Below, piece by piece: positions 1-9,059 of a stretch of 64,000 nt of DNA. The position numbers and the translations under genes were made by a program. The notes under the pieces were generated by a model. That model was not told the DNA's origin. It did not search any database and was given only the letters and a program-made list of their open reading frames with translations. Position 1 is the first letter of the stretch. Each line of letters begins with the position of its first letter. The DNA is from M30B19 sp041741535 (GTDB taxonomy: Bacteria > Planctomycetota > Planctomycetia > Pirellulales > Pirellulaceae), in contig JBGSJV010000006.1 in NCBI GenBank assembly GCA_041741535.1, forward strand, positions 56,513 through 120,512, in the 5' to 3' direction.

Positions 1-1781
1 AATTCGAAACTGCCCGGGGCAAGCCCTGAATAAACCATTTGAGTCGTTTGAGTCAACGCCGTCTGATTTGCGGAGTCCAACCACGTAACACTGAGTCGGG
101 AAGTTCGAAACGCGAATCCATCCTGCACCATGGCATAGCCCACAATTCCGGTCGTGATCACCGCGGCGATCAACGGCACCGCTCCCAGCAACAAGTGGGT
201 TCGTCCCATTCGACGCAGGACGACAAAGGCGACCGGCCCAACCGTCACGGCAAACAACGAGATCATCAGCAAAAACAGCATCCAAGGTGGTTTTCCAAGT
301 CGCGTGTAGTTGAAATCAGGGTATCCGCCAAACACATGGTTCCGGTCGCCAATTCCTTCATAACATGTCGTTTGATGGCTGCCGTAAACCGCCAGTAGGA
401 CCTTGAACCAATCGTCTCGTTGCAGTTGCGTACCGTCTGACGGAACGGCCAAGATTCGCCCTGTACCGTATTCACTAAACAAAACAGGAGCATCGGCTGT
501 TACCGCCTCTTCGGCAATCTTGGCAGGTGTTCCCGAAAACGATCGAGTTTGGTTCGTTAGGTTTTGGGAGACCATCCAGGTAATGATCGGATTGTCATTT
601 GTCGTTACCTGCCAAGTTTGCTGCGAATTTTGGTTTGAGATGTCGTTCATCCACGTGCCCAATTGCTGTTGATACCGATTGTTCAAGCGCGCAGCGTTTT
701 TTTCGTCCAGCATCGACCATTGTTGTGGGCCAAACTCGCGGGCGGGTTTGGCGGCCGAGGTCAAGTTTGGGATAATCGAACCCAAATTCGCAAAATCGGA
801 TTGACAGTTTAGCACTACAAGACGTCCGCCCGCCGCGACCCATTGGCGAATCACTTCCAATTTGTCCGGAGCCTGATTGGCCAATAGACTCAGGTCTTCG
901 ACAGACAATAGGCACATATCGACGCGACTCAGCCCCAGCCACGTGGTTGGGATCGCGGAAAAGTCTCCTCCAACAAAAAAACGATTGCCAATCGCAGCAG
1001 AAATTTGCGGATCTGCGGAGGTTGCCGCGATCATATTATTGTGAAGCAGGCGAGTCGCATCATTTCCCGTGGCGCTAAACAACTCCTTCACGCTTGGTAT
1101 GGCGACCTTGATACCGGGCGCCACCGTCGGACCGTCGTCCATTTGCGGTTGGCTTTGCCAATCGGGATGGAAGAAAGATCCCATGTTCAAACCAGTGTCT
1201 ATCATCGGTTGTGACGTGAAGTGTGCGATACCGATACTATCCGTGATCGTGGTCGGTGTTCCACTCCAACGATTGTTGGAGAGCCAACCCGGCAACGAAA
1301 TCGACGCGATCAAATTCCGGCGTGGTTGCGCAGATATAGAACCGTCACGCGAGACCAGAGCGTGCGCAAAACCATCATAGCTGGGAACGTTGATTTCCGT
1401 CGTCGCACTGATTTGCCCCTCCTTGAAATCGAGTCGCGAAAGGATTTCACGTCTTCCGTTATAGCCAATGCCAGAAAGCGTCACACCGGCGTACAGGGAT
1501 TCCGAACTTTGAACCGCGGTGCCAAACCGAGTGATTGTAAAACGCAACGGCGTGTAGCCGGTGTTTTTTAGCTGACCGTAATAATCACTAACGCGAACTT
1601 GGTAGAGCGCCCCAGGGACGACTTGGGCCAAAGCGCTTTCATGACCGAAACTCAACCAGTTGGCCAAAATCAATCCGAGCCCAATTGCCCAAGTCGAAAA
1701 TGGCACGATCGCAGATTGCTTCCGGGGACCTCTTTCAACGGCAGCCGCACGGGACGACATCGATACCGCCAATCTCCACAT
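1..1781 (-). CDS. Large membrane protein with GATase1-like region (3' end outside window)
   Basis: The frame is open from the ATG at 1779-1781 to position 1, giving about 593 residues with the stop beyond the left edge. The start is bounded by an in-frame TGA three codons upstream and preceded by GAGG at good spacing. The N-terminus carries a hydrophobic segment (about 27-47) ending SALAQ, either a signal peptide or an anchor. Around residues 284-324 a stretch reads LLSVEDLSLL...WVAAGG...LVVLN, which resembles the class I glutamine-amidotransferase-like fold seen in large planctomycete membrane proteins. Two strong transmembrane helices follow at about 500-526 and 529-554. No catalytic triad was identified, so an enzymatic role is not claimed. 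It starts 17 bp after the 68-aa membrane protein and is probably co-transcribed with it. Function is unknown; a link to MoxR/DUF58-type operons is only a guess. Confidence 0.75.
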   Translation of the reverse strand, partial: MWRLAVSMSSRAAAVERGPRKQSAIVPFSTWAIGLGLILANWLSFGHESALAQVVPGALYQVRVSDYYGQLKNTGYTPLRFTITRFGTAVQSSESLYAGVTLSGIGYNGRREILSRLDFKEGQISATTEINVPSYDGFAHALVSRDGSISAQPRRNLIASISLPGWLSNNRWSGTPTTITDSIGIAHFTSQPMIDTGLNMGSFFHPDWQSQPQMDDGPTVAPGIKVAIPSVKELFSATGNDATRLLHNNMIAATSADPQISAAIGNRFFVGGDFSAIPTTWLGLSRVDMCLLSVEDLSLLANQAPDKLEVIRQWVAAGGRLVVLNCQSDFANLGSIIPNLTSAAKPAREFGPQQWSMLDEKNAARLNNRYQQQLGTWMNDISNQNSQQTWQVTTNDNPIITWMVSQNLTNQTRSFSGTPAKIAEEAVTADAPVLFSEYGTGRILAVPSDGTQLQRDDWFKVLLAVYGSHQTTCYEGIGDRNHVFGGYPDFNYTRLGKPPWMLFLLMISLFAVTVGPVAFVVLRRMGRTHLLLGAVPLIAAVITTGIVGYAMVQDGFAFRTSRLSVTWLDSANQTALTQTTQMVYSGLAPGSFE

Positions 1782-1798
1782 TTTGCCACCTCACGAAT

Positions 1799-2005
1799 TC
1801 AACGACGGTAAATCAAAAAAGCCAAGCGATCCCAAATCATCACAATAACCAACGATAAAAGACTGACAAGTACAAACAAGGCGATTGCAATGGTTGCGCC
1901 TATCGCCCAACCATAGCCCCAATACGCCCCCAAAATAATTGTCCAAAACACGGACCCAATCAGGGCCAACCCAAAAATCTGCTTGAGCGAAAACCTCATC
2001 TTCAT
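1799..2005 (-). CDS. Small two-helix membrane protein (68 aa)
   Basis: The protein starts MKMRFSLKQIFG and is almost wholly hydrophobic after residue 10, with two likely transmembrane helices separated by a short YWGYGWA turn and a basic C-terminus (IYRR). ATG at 2005 is preferred over a TTG two codons earlier; the ribosome-binding site is weak (GAG). It lies 78 bp after the transaldolase gene and 17 bp before the large membrane protein, in the same direction, so it may be an accessory subunit of that protein. No family was recognised. Short hydrophobic ORFs can be spurious, but the tight spacing supports a real gene. Confidence 0.6.
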   Translation of the reverse strand: MKMRFSLKQIFGLALIGSVFWTIILGAYWGYGWAIGATIAIALFVLVSLLSLVIVMIWDRLAFLIYRR

Positions 2006-2083
2006 TGGCAAATCTCGTAGCGGATAAGTTCCGTCAAATTACAGTATGGGAACGCCAACCGAGGCAGAACGAGCGTTGGTGCA

Positions 2084-3133
2084 CTATCCTGCCAAGTTCG
2101 ATCGCTTTTGTTCGATCAGCGCCAGCAAATCTTGGTGCGGTTGAGCAAACTTTGCCAGTCCTTCATCCATCAGGGTGGACTCCAAATGGACCGGATCCAC
2201 CAACCGATCCATTTCGGCCAATATCTCAGGACTGGGCAAGTGATCGACTTGACGCGTGAAGGTCACTCCTGAATCGGCTGCCAAACGGTTCGTCGCCGGG
2301 GGGTTCGTTTGAATATCGCTCCCAGCCAACGCCGCCACATACTTCCAGGGCTGATCCGAAGCCTTCTTAGTCCCGGTACTTGCGAAGACGATTTCTTGAG
2401 CTAACGGAAGCTGCTTGTCCTGCCAAAACGATTGATTAAGAGCCCAAATTCTTTGGCAGTTTACGATCCCCACCAAGCCTTGTGACTGGTTGAGTTGCGG
2501 CACATGCTTTTCGGTATATACATCGACGCGCGATACAAAGATGCTATACACCGACTTGAATCTCGGGAAACTTCCCGCGCGTTGAGCGCCCCGCCAGACC
2601 GCATCTCGGGCCGCCTCGTATTGCCGCTGGGAAAAAATCAACGTGATATTTAATGGAATGCCCGCGGCCGCTAGTTCCTCGACACTCGCCAGTCCCCCCG
2701 GAGTCGCTGGAACTTTAATCATGCGATTCTCATGACCTGCGGACCACCGCTTGCCCAAGCGAATGTAGGCCTCGACTTGTTCCTCCAAGGTCATCCCGCG
2801 TTTCGGGTCCTCGATCAACGGATCCAGTTCGAAGCTGACGTATCCATCGTTTCCTTGCGAGCGAACCCAGACGTCATGAAAGACTGCCTGAGCATCACGG
2901 ACCAACCGATCCGTCATTTCCCAAGCAATTGCATCATTATCAAGCCCTTGCGAAATCAATCGTCCCATTTCTTCGTCGAAACGCCCGGACTTGAGCAGAT
3001 CGGCCACAATGATCGGATTGGAAGTGGCCCCGGTTGCCCCATCCGCCTGGGCCTGAATCACCAGTTTTGGATCGATGCTGTCCAACCACAGTTTGGTACC
3101 CGACTGAATCAGCGACGTTAACGAATTCGACAT
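2084..3133 (-). CDS. tal: Transaldolase
   Basis: This is the 349-aa class I aldolase of the non-oxidative pentose phosphate pathway, which moves a dihydroxyacetone unit from sedoheptulose 7-phosphate to glyceraldehyde 3-phosphate. The family signature GATSNP is at 35-40, and the Schiff-base lysine is K140 in MIKVPAT. Further barrel motifs are NITLIFS and SIFVSRVD. The length fits the longer bacterial Tal type rather than the roughly 220-aa fructose-6-phosphate aldolases. ATG at 3133 follows AAGGG at normal spacing. It is the first gene of a possible minus-strand run with two membrane proteins that have no obvious metabolic link to it. No regulatory site is evident in the upstream 560 bp beyond a REP-like palindrome. 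Confidence 0.93.
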   Translation of the reverse strand: MSNSLTSLIQSGTKLWLDSIDPKLVIQAQADGATGATSNPIIVADLLKSGRFDEEMGRLISQGLDNDAIAWEMTDRLVRDAQAVFHDVWVRSQGNDGYVSFELDPLIEDPKRGMTLEEQVEAYIRLGKRWSAGHENRMIKVPATPGGLASVEELAAAGIPLNITLIFSQRQYEAARDAVWRGAQRAGSFPRFKSVYSIFVSRVDVYTEKHVPQLNQSQGLVGIVNCQRIWALNQSFWQDKQLPLAQEIVFASTGTKKASDQPWKYVAALAGSDIQTNPPATNRLAADSGVTFTRQVDHLPSPEILAEMDRLVDPVHLESTLMDEGLAKFAQPHQDLLALIEQKRSNLAG

Positions 3134-3696
3134 AAGCGCCCTTTCGACAAGACGACAAGCGACTTTGCGGATCTCGGCCGAACCCAGCTCCCGAGTGCGG
3201 ACTCATTGTACGGCCCGCCGCTCCAGGCTTCCACAGGGCCACGTTGATCGTCTTAAGTAACGGCTACGGCTTTGGCCAACCAAAACTTAGGGTTTGGTAG
3301 AGGGCCCAGGAGTCAATTGTGCAAAACACCTGCAGGTCCGTTCCGGAAATTGACTCCTGACCCCTGTACCAGACCGACCCCAAAATTAAGTGGTGACAAA
3401 GCGCTACCTAGTGCTCGGTCAAATCGAAATTAAGGAGTAGCTACGCTTGCCAAACCGCGGTGCCCCTTGGGAATATCCGCGCTCTCACACTCGTGCCCAA
3501 GAGGAATTTAGCGATTAGTGCGATTCCATGCGTTGGGCGGTATGGGTTCCTGCTAGTGAATAGGGTACGGCTTTTCGACCGATAGCATGCTTCGGGTCGT
3601 TTGACGTTGCACCAGTTCCCGTCTGGGTTTGCTTGGCCAACACTCCGACCCTAATAACCGAAGTTCCCACTGCGTTTGTAATTGGATGTCGCGCCC
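3134..3696. other. Divergent intergenic region with REP-like palindrome
   Basis: The 563 bp between the divergently transcribed transaldolase and 503-aa protein genes contain no convincing ORF. They hold a long imperfect palindrome at 3291-3375, listed separately. Promoters for both flanking genes must lie here, but no clear -35/-10 pair was found by eye. Confidence 0.7.
3291..3375. repeat. REP-like imperfect palindrome
   Basis: Two 28-nt arms (3291-3318 and 3348-3375) match in inverted orientation at 24 of 28 positions. The innermost 11 bp, AGGAGTCAATT and AATTGACTCCT, are perfect, and the loop is 29 nt. The arm contains the string GGTCAGGAGTCAATT. I associate this kind of motif with REP sequences near REP-associated tyrosine transposases, but that is recollection, not a search result. 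It is unrelated in sequence to the five-copy family described elsewhere in this window. Confidence 0.7.
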
Positions 3697-5208
3697 ATGA
3701 CTATCAAGACTTCACCAAATCGAGCGATCGGCACCGAAAACAATGGCCGCCCCAACACGGAACGGAAAGCGTTGCAGGTCAACTTGGACCAGCGACGATA
3801 CGGTTCCTTTGCCGAAATTGGCGCCGGGCAAGAGGTGGTTCGTTGGTTTTTTCAAGTTGGCGGCGCCGCTGGGACCATTGCCAAAAGCATGTCCGCGTAC
3901 GATATGGCGGTGAGCGATTCGATCTATGGCGAGTGTCGCCGGTACGTGTCACGACAACGCCTCGAAGACATGTTGGCCCACGAACACCAACTCAATTTGG
4001 ATCGACTACGGGAAAGTCGCGGTGATTCGACCGCGTTCTTTGCCTTTGCCGATACCGTGTCCGCCCGTAATTATCACGGGACCAACGATTGTCATGGCTG
4101 GATGGGAATTCGCTTTCAGGCTCATCCACGCGATCAAGACAGTCAAATCATCATTCACGTCCGAATGCTGGACGAAGACAACGCCGCTCAACAAGAGGCC
4201 ATCGGAATCGTCGGGGTCAATTTGATCTTTGGGGCCTTCTTTCTAAACCACGAACCAGAGCAACTCCTGGAATCATTGCTCGACAACCTCAACCGCCGCC
4301 GGATCGAGATCGACATGATCGAATTCTCAGGCATTGCGTTTCGGCATGTCGACAATCGCGTGATGAGCCTGCGATTGGTTCAACAAGGCTACACCGATGC
4401 CGCCATGTTTTCCGCCACTGGGGAAGTCCTACAACCGGCCGAGGTTCTCTACAAACGTCCCGTGTTGGTCGAACGCGGCAGCTTTCGCCCCGTGACTTAC
4501 GTGAACATGGACATGCTGCGCGCAGCGCAAGACAAGTTCGCCAAAGAATCTGGTGTGGAGGCCAACCAAATCCTTAGCGTCGCCGAAATCACCATGAAGA
4601 ACTTAACGGCCAATGGCGAAGTGGATTTGCGCGATTTCTTGGCGCGCGCAGAAACGCTGGCCGCCTGCGGGTTGACCGTGTTGATCTCGAATTACTTTGA
4701 GTACTATCGACTCGCTTATTATTTGGCCAAACATTCCAAGAAAAAGATCGCACTGGTGATGGGCGCCGCCAGCGTCTTGGAGTTGATGGATGAAAAGTAC
4801 TACACAGGTCTGGAAGGCGGTATCCTGGAATCCTTTGGTCGATTGTTCAAAAACGACCTCAAGCTGTACGTCTACCCATTGCTGAACCGAGCCACGGGCC
4901 AAATGACCACCGTCCAGAACCTGGAAGTCGAGTCGGGCACCAAGAAGCTCTATGAGTACCTTGTCGATCGAGGGAATATCGAAGCCTTGGATTCGTTTGA
5001 TCCCGAACACCTGCGAACGTTCTCGCGTGAGGTCTTGCAACAGATCCAAAACGGGGATCCCAATTGGACGAAACATGTCCCGGCCGCCGTCGCCGAAGTG
5101 ATCCAACGCCGCGGGTTCTTTGGCTTCAAGAAACCAAAGACTCCTGCGATGCCGTCCCTAACTACGACACCACCAGGCGTCAACATCGTCCTAAGCAGTA
5201 CCAAGTAG
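3697..5208 (+). CDS. Conserved protein of unknown function (503 aa)
   Basis: I do not recognise this family. ATG at 3697 is preferred over an in-frame TTG five codons earlier; no clear Shine-Dalgarno precedes either. The protein is soluble-looking, without signal peptide or membrane helix. Its first half includes RYGSFAEIGAGQEVVRWFF and a cluster FFAFADTVSARNYHG. The second half contains SVAEITMKNL, a Leu-rich ETLAACGLTVLISNYFEYY segment and KKKIALVMGAASVLELMDEKYY. The C-terminus (FFGFKKPKTPAMPS) looks disordered. The even amino-acid texture over 500 codons argues that it is a real, conserved enzyme-like protein. It stands alone, divergent from tal and convergent with the Minf_1886-like gene. 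Confidence 0.85.
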   Translation: MTIKTSPNRAIGTENNGRPNTERKALQVNLDQRRYGSFAEIGAGQEVVRWFFQVGGAAGTIAKSMSAYDMAVSDSIYGECRRYVSRQRLEDMLAHEHQLNLDRLRESRGDSTAFFAFADTVSARNYHGTNDCHGWMGIRFQAHPRDQDSQIIIHVRMLDEDNAAQQEAIGIVGVNLIFGAFFLNHEPEQLLESLLDNLNRRRIEIDMIEFSGIAFRHVDNRVMSLRLVQQGYTDAAMFSATGEVLQPAEVLYKRPVLVERGSFRPVTYVNMDMLRAAQDKFAKESGVEANQILSVAEITMKNLTANGEVDLRDFLARAETLAACGLTVLISNYFEYYRLAYYLAKHSKKKIALVMGAASVLELMDEKYYTGLEGGILESFGRLFKNDLKLYVYPLLNRATGQMTTVQNLEVESGTKKLYEYLVDRGNIEALDSFDPEHLRTFSREVLQQIQNGDPNWTKHVPAAVAEVIQRRGFFGFKKPKTPAMPSLTTTPPGVNIVLSSTK

Positions 5209-5332
5209 TCGGTCCACGTTCAGCAACGAAGCCGGCTAGTTCTTTGCCAAGCTTAAGTAATCGGGGGCAGTGCGTGCTAGATAACGCGGATATTTCCCAA
5301 GGAGCACGCCGCTTTCGCAAGCGTCGCTGCGC

Positions 5333-5902
5333 TCAGGTTTTCTCGAACTGAAAATTCTCGACAAAGACGGTTTGAAAATCGTAGACGTCGGAAAAGTGCT
5401 CTTGCCGATCGTCGATAGACTTTCGCATCAATCCGATATCGATCAGATTGTAAACGATCGACCCAAAGTCGCGCGTCGTGGTAATCCCCCATTGCGATAA
5501 GACACTTGCCGCCATGTAACCATATTGTTGGAGGGCGAATTGACGCAACGCCTCGCAGAGTTCTTGTCCGCTCAAATGGCGGCCTTCTTCTTCGGCAACC
5601 GAAGGAATTGCCTCTTTGTCGGACGTTTCCGAAATTGGAAATTCGCTCGTGTCCAACGGTTCGACACGTGCCTCCGGGACAGACATGCCAGCCAGCATTT
5701 CGATTTCTTCTTGAAAGTCCGCCGATGATTGCTCCAAGTCGTGAAGTTGCAACAATTTTTTTTGATCGTCGTTGGGTCTTGTCTGGCCCAGTTTTAAAAT
5801 CTCTGTCGCATAGCTGAGCCCATCCCGCACGAACTGATACGCCTCGATGGGGTATCGTGGGTCTTTCTTCAAGAGCCGATAGATCGTCAAGGAGTCAGGC
5901 AT
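5333..5902 (-). CDS. Minf_1886-type Verrucomicrobia/Planctomycetes conserved protein
   Basis: The 189-aa protein shows the pattern of a small family restricted largely to Verrucomicrobia and Planctomycetes (the Minf_1886 / TIGR04138-like group): YPIEAYQFVRDGL near the N-terminus, then after an acidic linker HLSGQELCEALRQFAL, QYGYMAASVLSQWGI and DFGSIVYNLIDIGLM. Function is unknown; no catalytic motif is visible. The linker (about residues 60-110) is rich in Glu, Ser and Pro and looks disordered. ATG at 5902 (MPDSLTIYRL) fits the conserved N-terminus. ATGs at 5947 and 5986 are also open, and the latter would overlap ricT. It lies immediately after ricT on the same strand and is probably co-transcribed. 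Confidence 0.85.
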   Translation of the reverse strand: MPDSLTIYRLLKKDPRYPIEAYQFVRDGLSYATEILKLGQTRPNDDQKKLLQLHDLEQSSADFQEEIEMLAGMSVPEARVEPLDTSEFPISETSDKEAIPSVAEEEGRHLSGQELCEALRQFALQQYGYMAASVLSQWGITTTRDFGSIVYNLIDIGLMRKSIDDRQEHFSDVYDFQTVFVENFQFEKT

Positions 5903-5960
5903 TCGGTGTCGACATTGGGAAAAAGAGGAATCGGAATCGCAATTCATCTGAATGGAACGG

Positions 5961-6824
5961 TCAACGGGCAACTTCCGACAAGACATCGCTGGCCGGTATC
6001 AGCATGCGGCGTCGATCTTGAGTTTCCACCAGCAATTGCTGGGTCAAGATCTCGTGTTGCAATACGATCAAGGTACCATCCCGTGTAAGGACACGGCTGC
6101 CAATCGGCGGCATCCGATCAAACACTTCTTCATAGTGATCAAATTCGTACCGCAAGCAACACTTCAGACGACCACAACTTCCCGAAAGCTTGTTGGGATC
6201 CAAGGAAGCTTTTTGTAGCTTGGCCATTTTCATGGTCACCCGCGGCATCGTTGACAAGTGCGTGTTGCAACAAAGCGGCTTGCCACAATCACCATAGTCG
6301 GCCAATAGTTTGGCTTCGTCCCGCACCCCAATCTGCTTCATTTCGATGCGCGTTTGGAGCTGCGTCCCTAGATCCTTGATCAATTGTCGAAAGTCCACCC
6401 GATCTTCGGCCAAGTAATAGATCACAATTCGCTCCCCAGCGAACAAATACTCGACATCGACCAATTTCATGTCCAACTGCAAGTGGTCAACTGCCGCTTG
6501 GACCGTTTTCTTCGTTTGGGGAACCCTTTCCAACAACATTTGTTGCATTCGGTGGTCCTCCTCCGTCAGTTCATAGTGGATATGACCCGTGACGTAATTC
6601 TCCATCATGGCAATTTGTGGATCGGTTGCTCGACACAAAACTTCGGCAGCTTCCAGACCACGTTGGGTTCGGCAAACCACGTGCTGCCCGCGACTGTACT
6701 CGTCTTTTTGTTTGCCACTCATCAGCCCCAACTGACGCAACGATCCCATGCGCACGATGTAGCGCTTGGTAGACGACGGGGCCTCAGCGGAGGGCGATCG
6801 ATCGGCTGACGATTCTTGGCTCAT
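5961..6824 (-). CDS. ricT: RicT/YaaT-type PSP1 protein
   Basis: The 287-aa protein has the PSP1 C-terminal domain with the cysteine-rich signature of RicT: GDCGKPLCC at 178-186 and LSGSCGRLKCC at 213-223 (cysteines 180, 185, 186, 217, 222, 223). In Bacillus subtilis RicT with RicA and RicF forms an iron-sulphur-containing complex that stimulates RNase Y processing of transcripts and influences development; whether partners exist here cannot be seen. The first 20 residues are Ser/Ala-rich and probably disordered. ATG at 6824 lies 36 bp after the SEC-C gene, so the two are likely in one operon. Confidence 0.9.
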   Translation of the reverse strand: MSQESSADRSPSAEAPSSTKRYIVRMGSLRQLGLMSGKQKDEYSRGQHVVCRTQRGLEAAEVLCRATDPQIAMMENYVTGHIHYELTEEDHRMQQMLLERVPQTKKTVQAAVDHLQLDMKLVDVEYLFAGERIVIYYLAEDRVDFRQLIKDLGTQLQTRIEMKQIGVRDEAKLLADYGDCGKPLCCNTHLSTMPRVTMKMAKLQKASLDPNKLSGSCGRLKCCLRYEFDHYEEVFDRMPPIGSRVLTRDGTLIVLQHEILTQQLLVETQDRRRMLIPASDVLSEVAR

Positions 6825-6860
6825 AATGGCAGTCGCTTAGCCCCCAATGGGGACAACTTC

Positions 6861-9059
6861 TTACGTTCCTGGCAACCACAACTTCGATTCGGTACTCGGT
6901 GCCTCGGGAGCTTTGGCGGTTGCGATCGCGGACCGATCCGACAAACCACCAGGCGAGAGATCCGTTACCAGGGTGCTGGGTTTCGATTTTGGTCGAGCCA
7001 TACCCTGAGCTTGACGATGCGTTACCTGATCCAATGATGGTGATGGCAGCCCGAGGAGGTCGTAAACTTTGATCAGAGCGGCCAAGCAATATTCGTCCGT
7101 TTCCGCCAAACCGTTCAACTTGGTCAGGAAATGAGGCACATGATCCAGGAGTCCACGCGACACCGTGATCTCGATTGCCTTGATCAGCCAATCGCATTGC
7201 TGCCGAACATCGTCCGGGAGCCAACTTTCTCCGCGCTCCAAGCAGCGGATGGCCTGCCCCACATCACCTTCGATCTTCGCCATGAGGAGATAAATCGAGT
7301 TCAAAGGCAGTGTCTGCTTGACTTCCTCAGACTCCGTTGGCGATTCAAGTCGACGTTCCAATTCCGAAATCAAGGAACGCATCGCATTGACATTGCTAAA
7401 CGCCATGGCCGTGTTGAGCGCCCATGCCAACAACCGCACCGGCATCTGACTAAAGTCCAAACGCGTGAATTGTTGCAGTGACAGTTCCGGCAAGCGAACG
7501 GACTTGGGTGGCAACAACTCTTGAGCCGGGAGCCCCAACGCGACTCGAAGGCGTTGGATGATCGGCCGCACATCGAAGAGGGTCGTGTTCTCGCACTCCA
7601 GCAACAGCAGCAGGGCTTCGACCCGTCGTCGCATTCCTGGTTTTTGTACGGCCTCCGCAAACGTGTCACCACTCAACATGGGACTTCGATAGCTCGGCAA
7701 ACAACGCAGCAGATAATTTTCCCACCGAACCGAATCGCCCACCAGACTCCCATCCACCACCGCGCGTTTCAAACCAACGACTCGATCGAACGCAAAGTCC
7801 TGCGTGAACTTCAAGTGCTTTCGGGTCACGGTCGCTTGGCGACTCGAAACCTGGATCTGCGGATAACGTGCCACGATCTGCTCGATCAAGTCCAAGATTT
7901 TCGGCAATCCCGTAACACCAATCGCCAACTGCGCGGGCCGGTCCGTGCGTTTTCCGTACACAATCACCGCCATCAGATGACTGGCTTGAACATCCGAATC
8001 ATCAAAACAACGGACCGACTCCGCATCGTCCCATAAATTTAACGGGACAAAAAACACTGCTTGTGGGGTTTCGTTTTTGCGAATCGATACCGGCTGCACC
8101 AAACTAGCAGGCAACGCCTTTAGTTGTGGGTCGCTGGCTGCTTGTTCCAGGAAGCCCTCGACGTCCGAGATGTTGTAGGAGTACAGCACCTCGTCATACG
8201 AATCATCATAACCGTCGGCGTCCTCGAGACTGCAGAACTCGGCTTCCACCGCATGGTCGGGATGGACACCAGGACACGCGGCGTATTTACCCCAGGCTTC
8301 GAACTCCAATTCATGGTAGCCCAAGCGAGCCGCCAAAATGGCCACGTTTTTCCATAGTGCGGGTTCCAAGGGATTATCGAGCGCCAACGGGCGCAAGGCA
8401 TGAAAAGCCTTTCGCCAAAGGCCCTTTTCCGCCCAGTGGACGGCTTGAGCTGCGGGTCCTGACCACGCACGTCCATCCGGGATCGGCAGCAACGGCCAGT
8501 CGTGTTTCGTTGGTAGTGGAACCGACAATGCCTGCCGCAAAACTTCGAGATATCGGCCGGCAACTCCTTGTGGATCGCCAGTCAACTGCGCATACAGTGC
8601 AAAATGATCCCGAGCGGCCGTGTTCGCGCCCAGCTTGCCCAGGCCAATGGCGACGTTCAACATTCCTTCCGATAACAGGCTGCTGGGCGGCTCTCCCGTT
8701 TCCAACACGGACTGAATATGATCCACCGCCTCGGCAACGTTGCCCTCTTCCAGTGCTAACAAGGCACGCATGGTCCAAGTCGTGGCATTAGCGCCATTTT
8801 CAGCCGCGTAAGCCTCACAAATCGCTCGAGCTTCCGCAAAATGATCATCTTCCAGATGCAATGCAAAACGAATCCCGGTCAAACAATCGCGGTGACCGAA
8901 CTGCGATAGACCCTTGTCGAGAGCCTGAATTCCTTTGATTCGCTGCCCTCCCTCGAGCATTTCCAGGGCCCTGGAAAACGCAGCCACCACATCTTTGCCA
9001 CAGCAAAACTTCAGCTTTCGTTCCGGATGGCACGGGCACGGGTTGTATAAATCCAGCAT
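6861..9059 (-). CDS. SEC-C zinc-motif protein with helical repeats (732 aa)
   Basis: The N-terminus reads LYNPCPCHPERKLKFCC, placing cysteines 8, 10, 19 and 20 in the CxC-x8-CC arrangement of the SEC-C zinc motif first described at the C-terminus of SecA. Here it is N-terminal. The rest is rich in TPR-like helices (for example ALEMLEGGQRIKGIQALDKGL and AVHWAEKGLWRKAFHAL), with a middle region of mixed strand character. ATG at 9059 is chosen over an upstream in-frame start at 9083 because GAGGAAAGC lies directly before it. No membrane segment is seen. The molecular role is unknown; SEC-C motifs often bind nucleic acid or protein partners. The downstream neighbour is ricT. Confidence 0.85.
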   Translation of the reverse strand: MLDLYNPCPCHPERKLKFCCGKDVVAAFSRALEMLEGGQRIKGIQALDKGLSQFGHRDCLTGIRFALHLEDDHFAEARAICEAYAAENGANATTWTMRALLALEEGNVAEAVDHIQSVLETGEPPSSLLSEGMLNVAIGLGKLGANTAARDHFALYAQLTGDPQGVAGRYLEVLRQALSVPLPTKHDWPLLPIPDGRAWSGPAAQAVHWAEKGLWRKAFHALRPLALDNPLEPALWKNVAILAARLGYHELEFEAWGKYAACPGVHPDHAVEAEFCSLEDADGYDDSYDEVLYSYNISDVEGFLEQAASDPQLKALPASLVQPVSIRKNETPQAVFFVPLNLWDDAESVRCFDDSDVQASHLMAVIVYGKRTDRPAQLAIGVTGLPKILDLIEQIVARYPQIQVSSRQATVTRKHLKFTQDFAFDRVVGLKRAVVDGSLVGDSVRWENYLLRCLPSYRSPMLSGDTFAEAVQKPGMRRRVEALLLLLECENTTLFDVRPIIQRLRVALGLPAQELLPPKSVRLPELSLQQFTRLDFSQMPVRLLAWALNTAMAFSNVNAMRSLISELERRLESPTESEEVKQTLPLNSIYLLMAKIEGDVGQAIRCLERGESWLPDDVRQQCDWLIKAIEITVSRGLLDHVPHFLTKLNGLAETDEYCLAALIKVYDLLGLPSPSLDQVTHRQAQGMARPKSKPSTLVTDLSPGGLSDRSAIATAKAPEAPSTESKLWLPGT

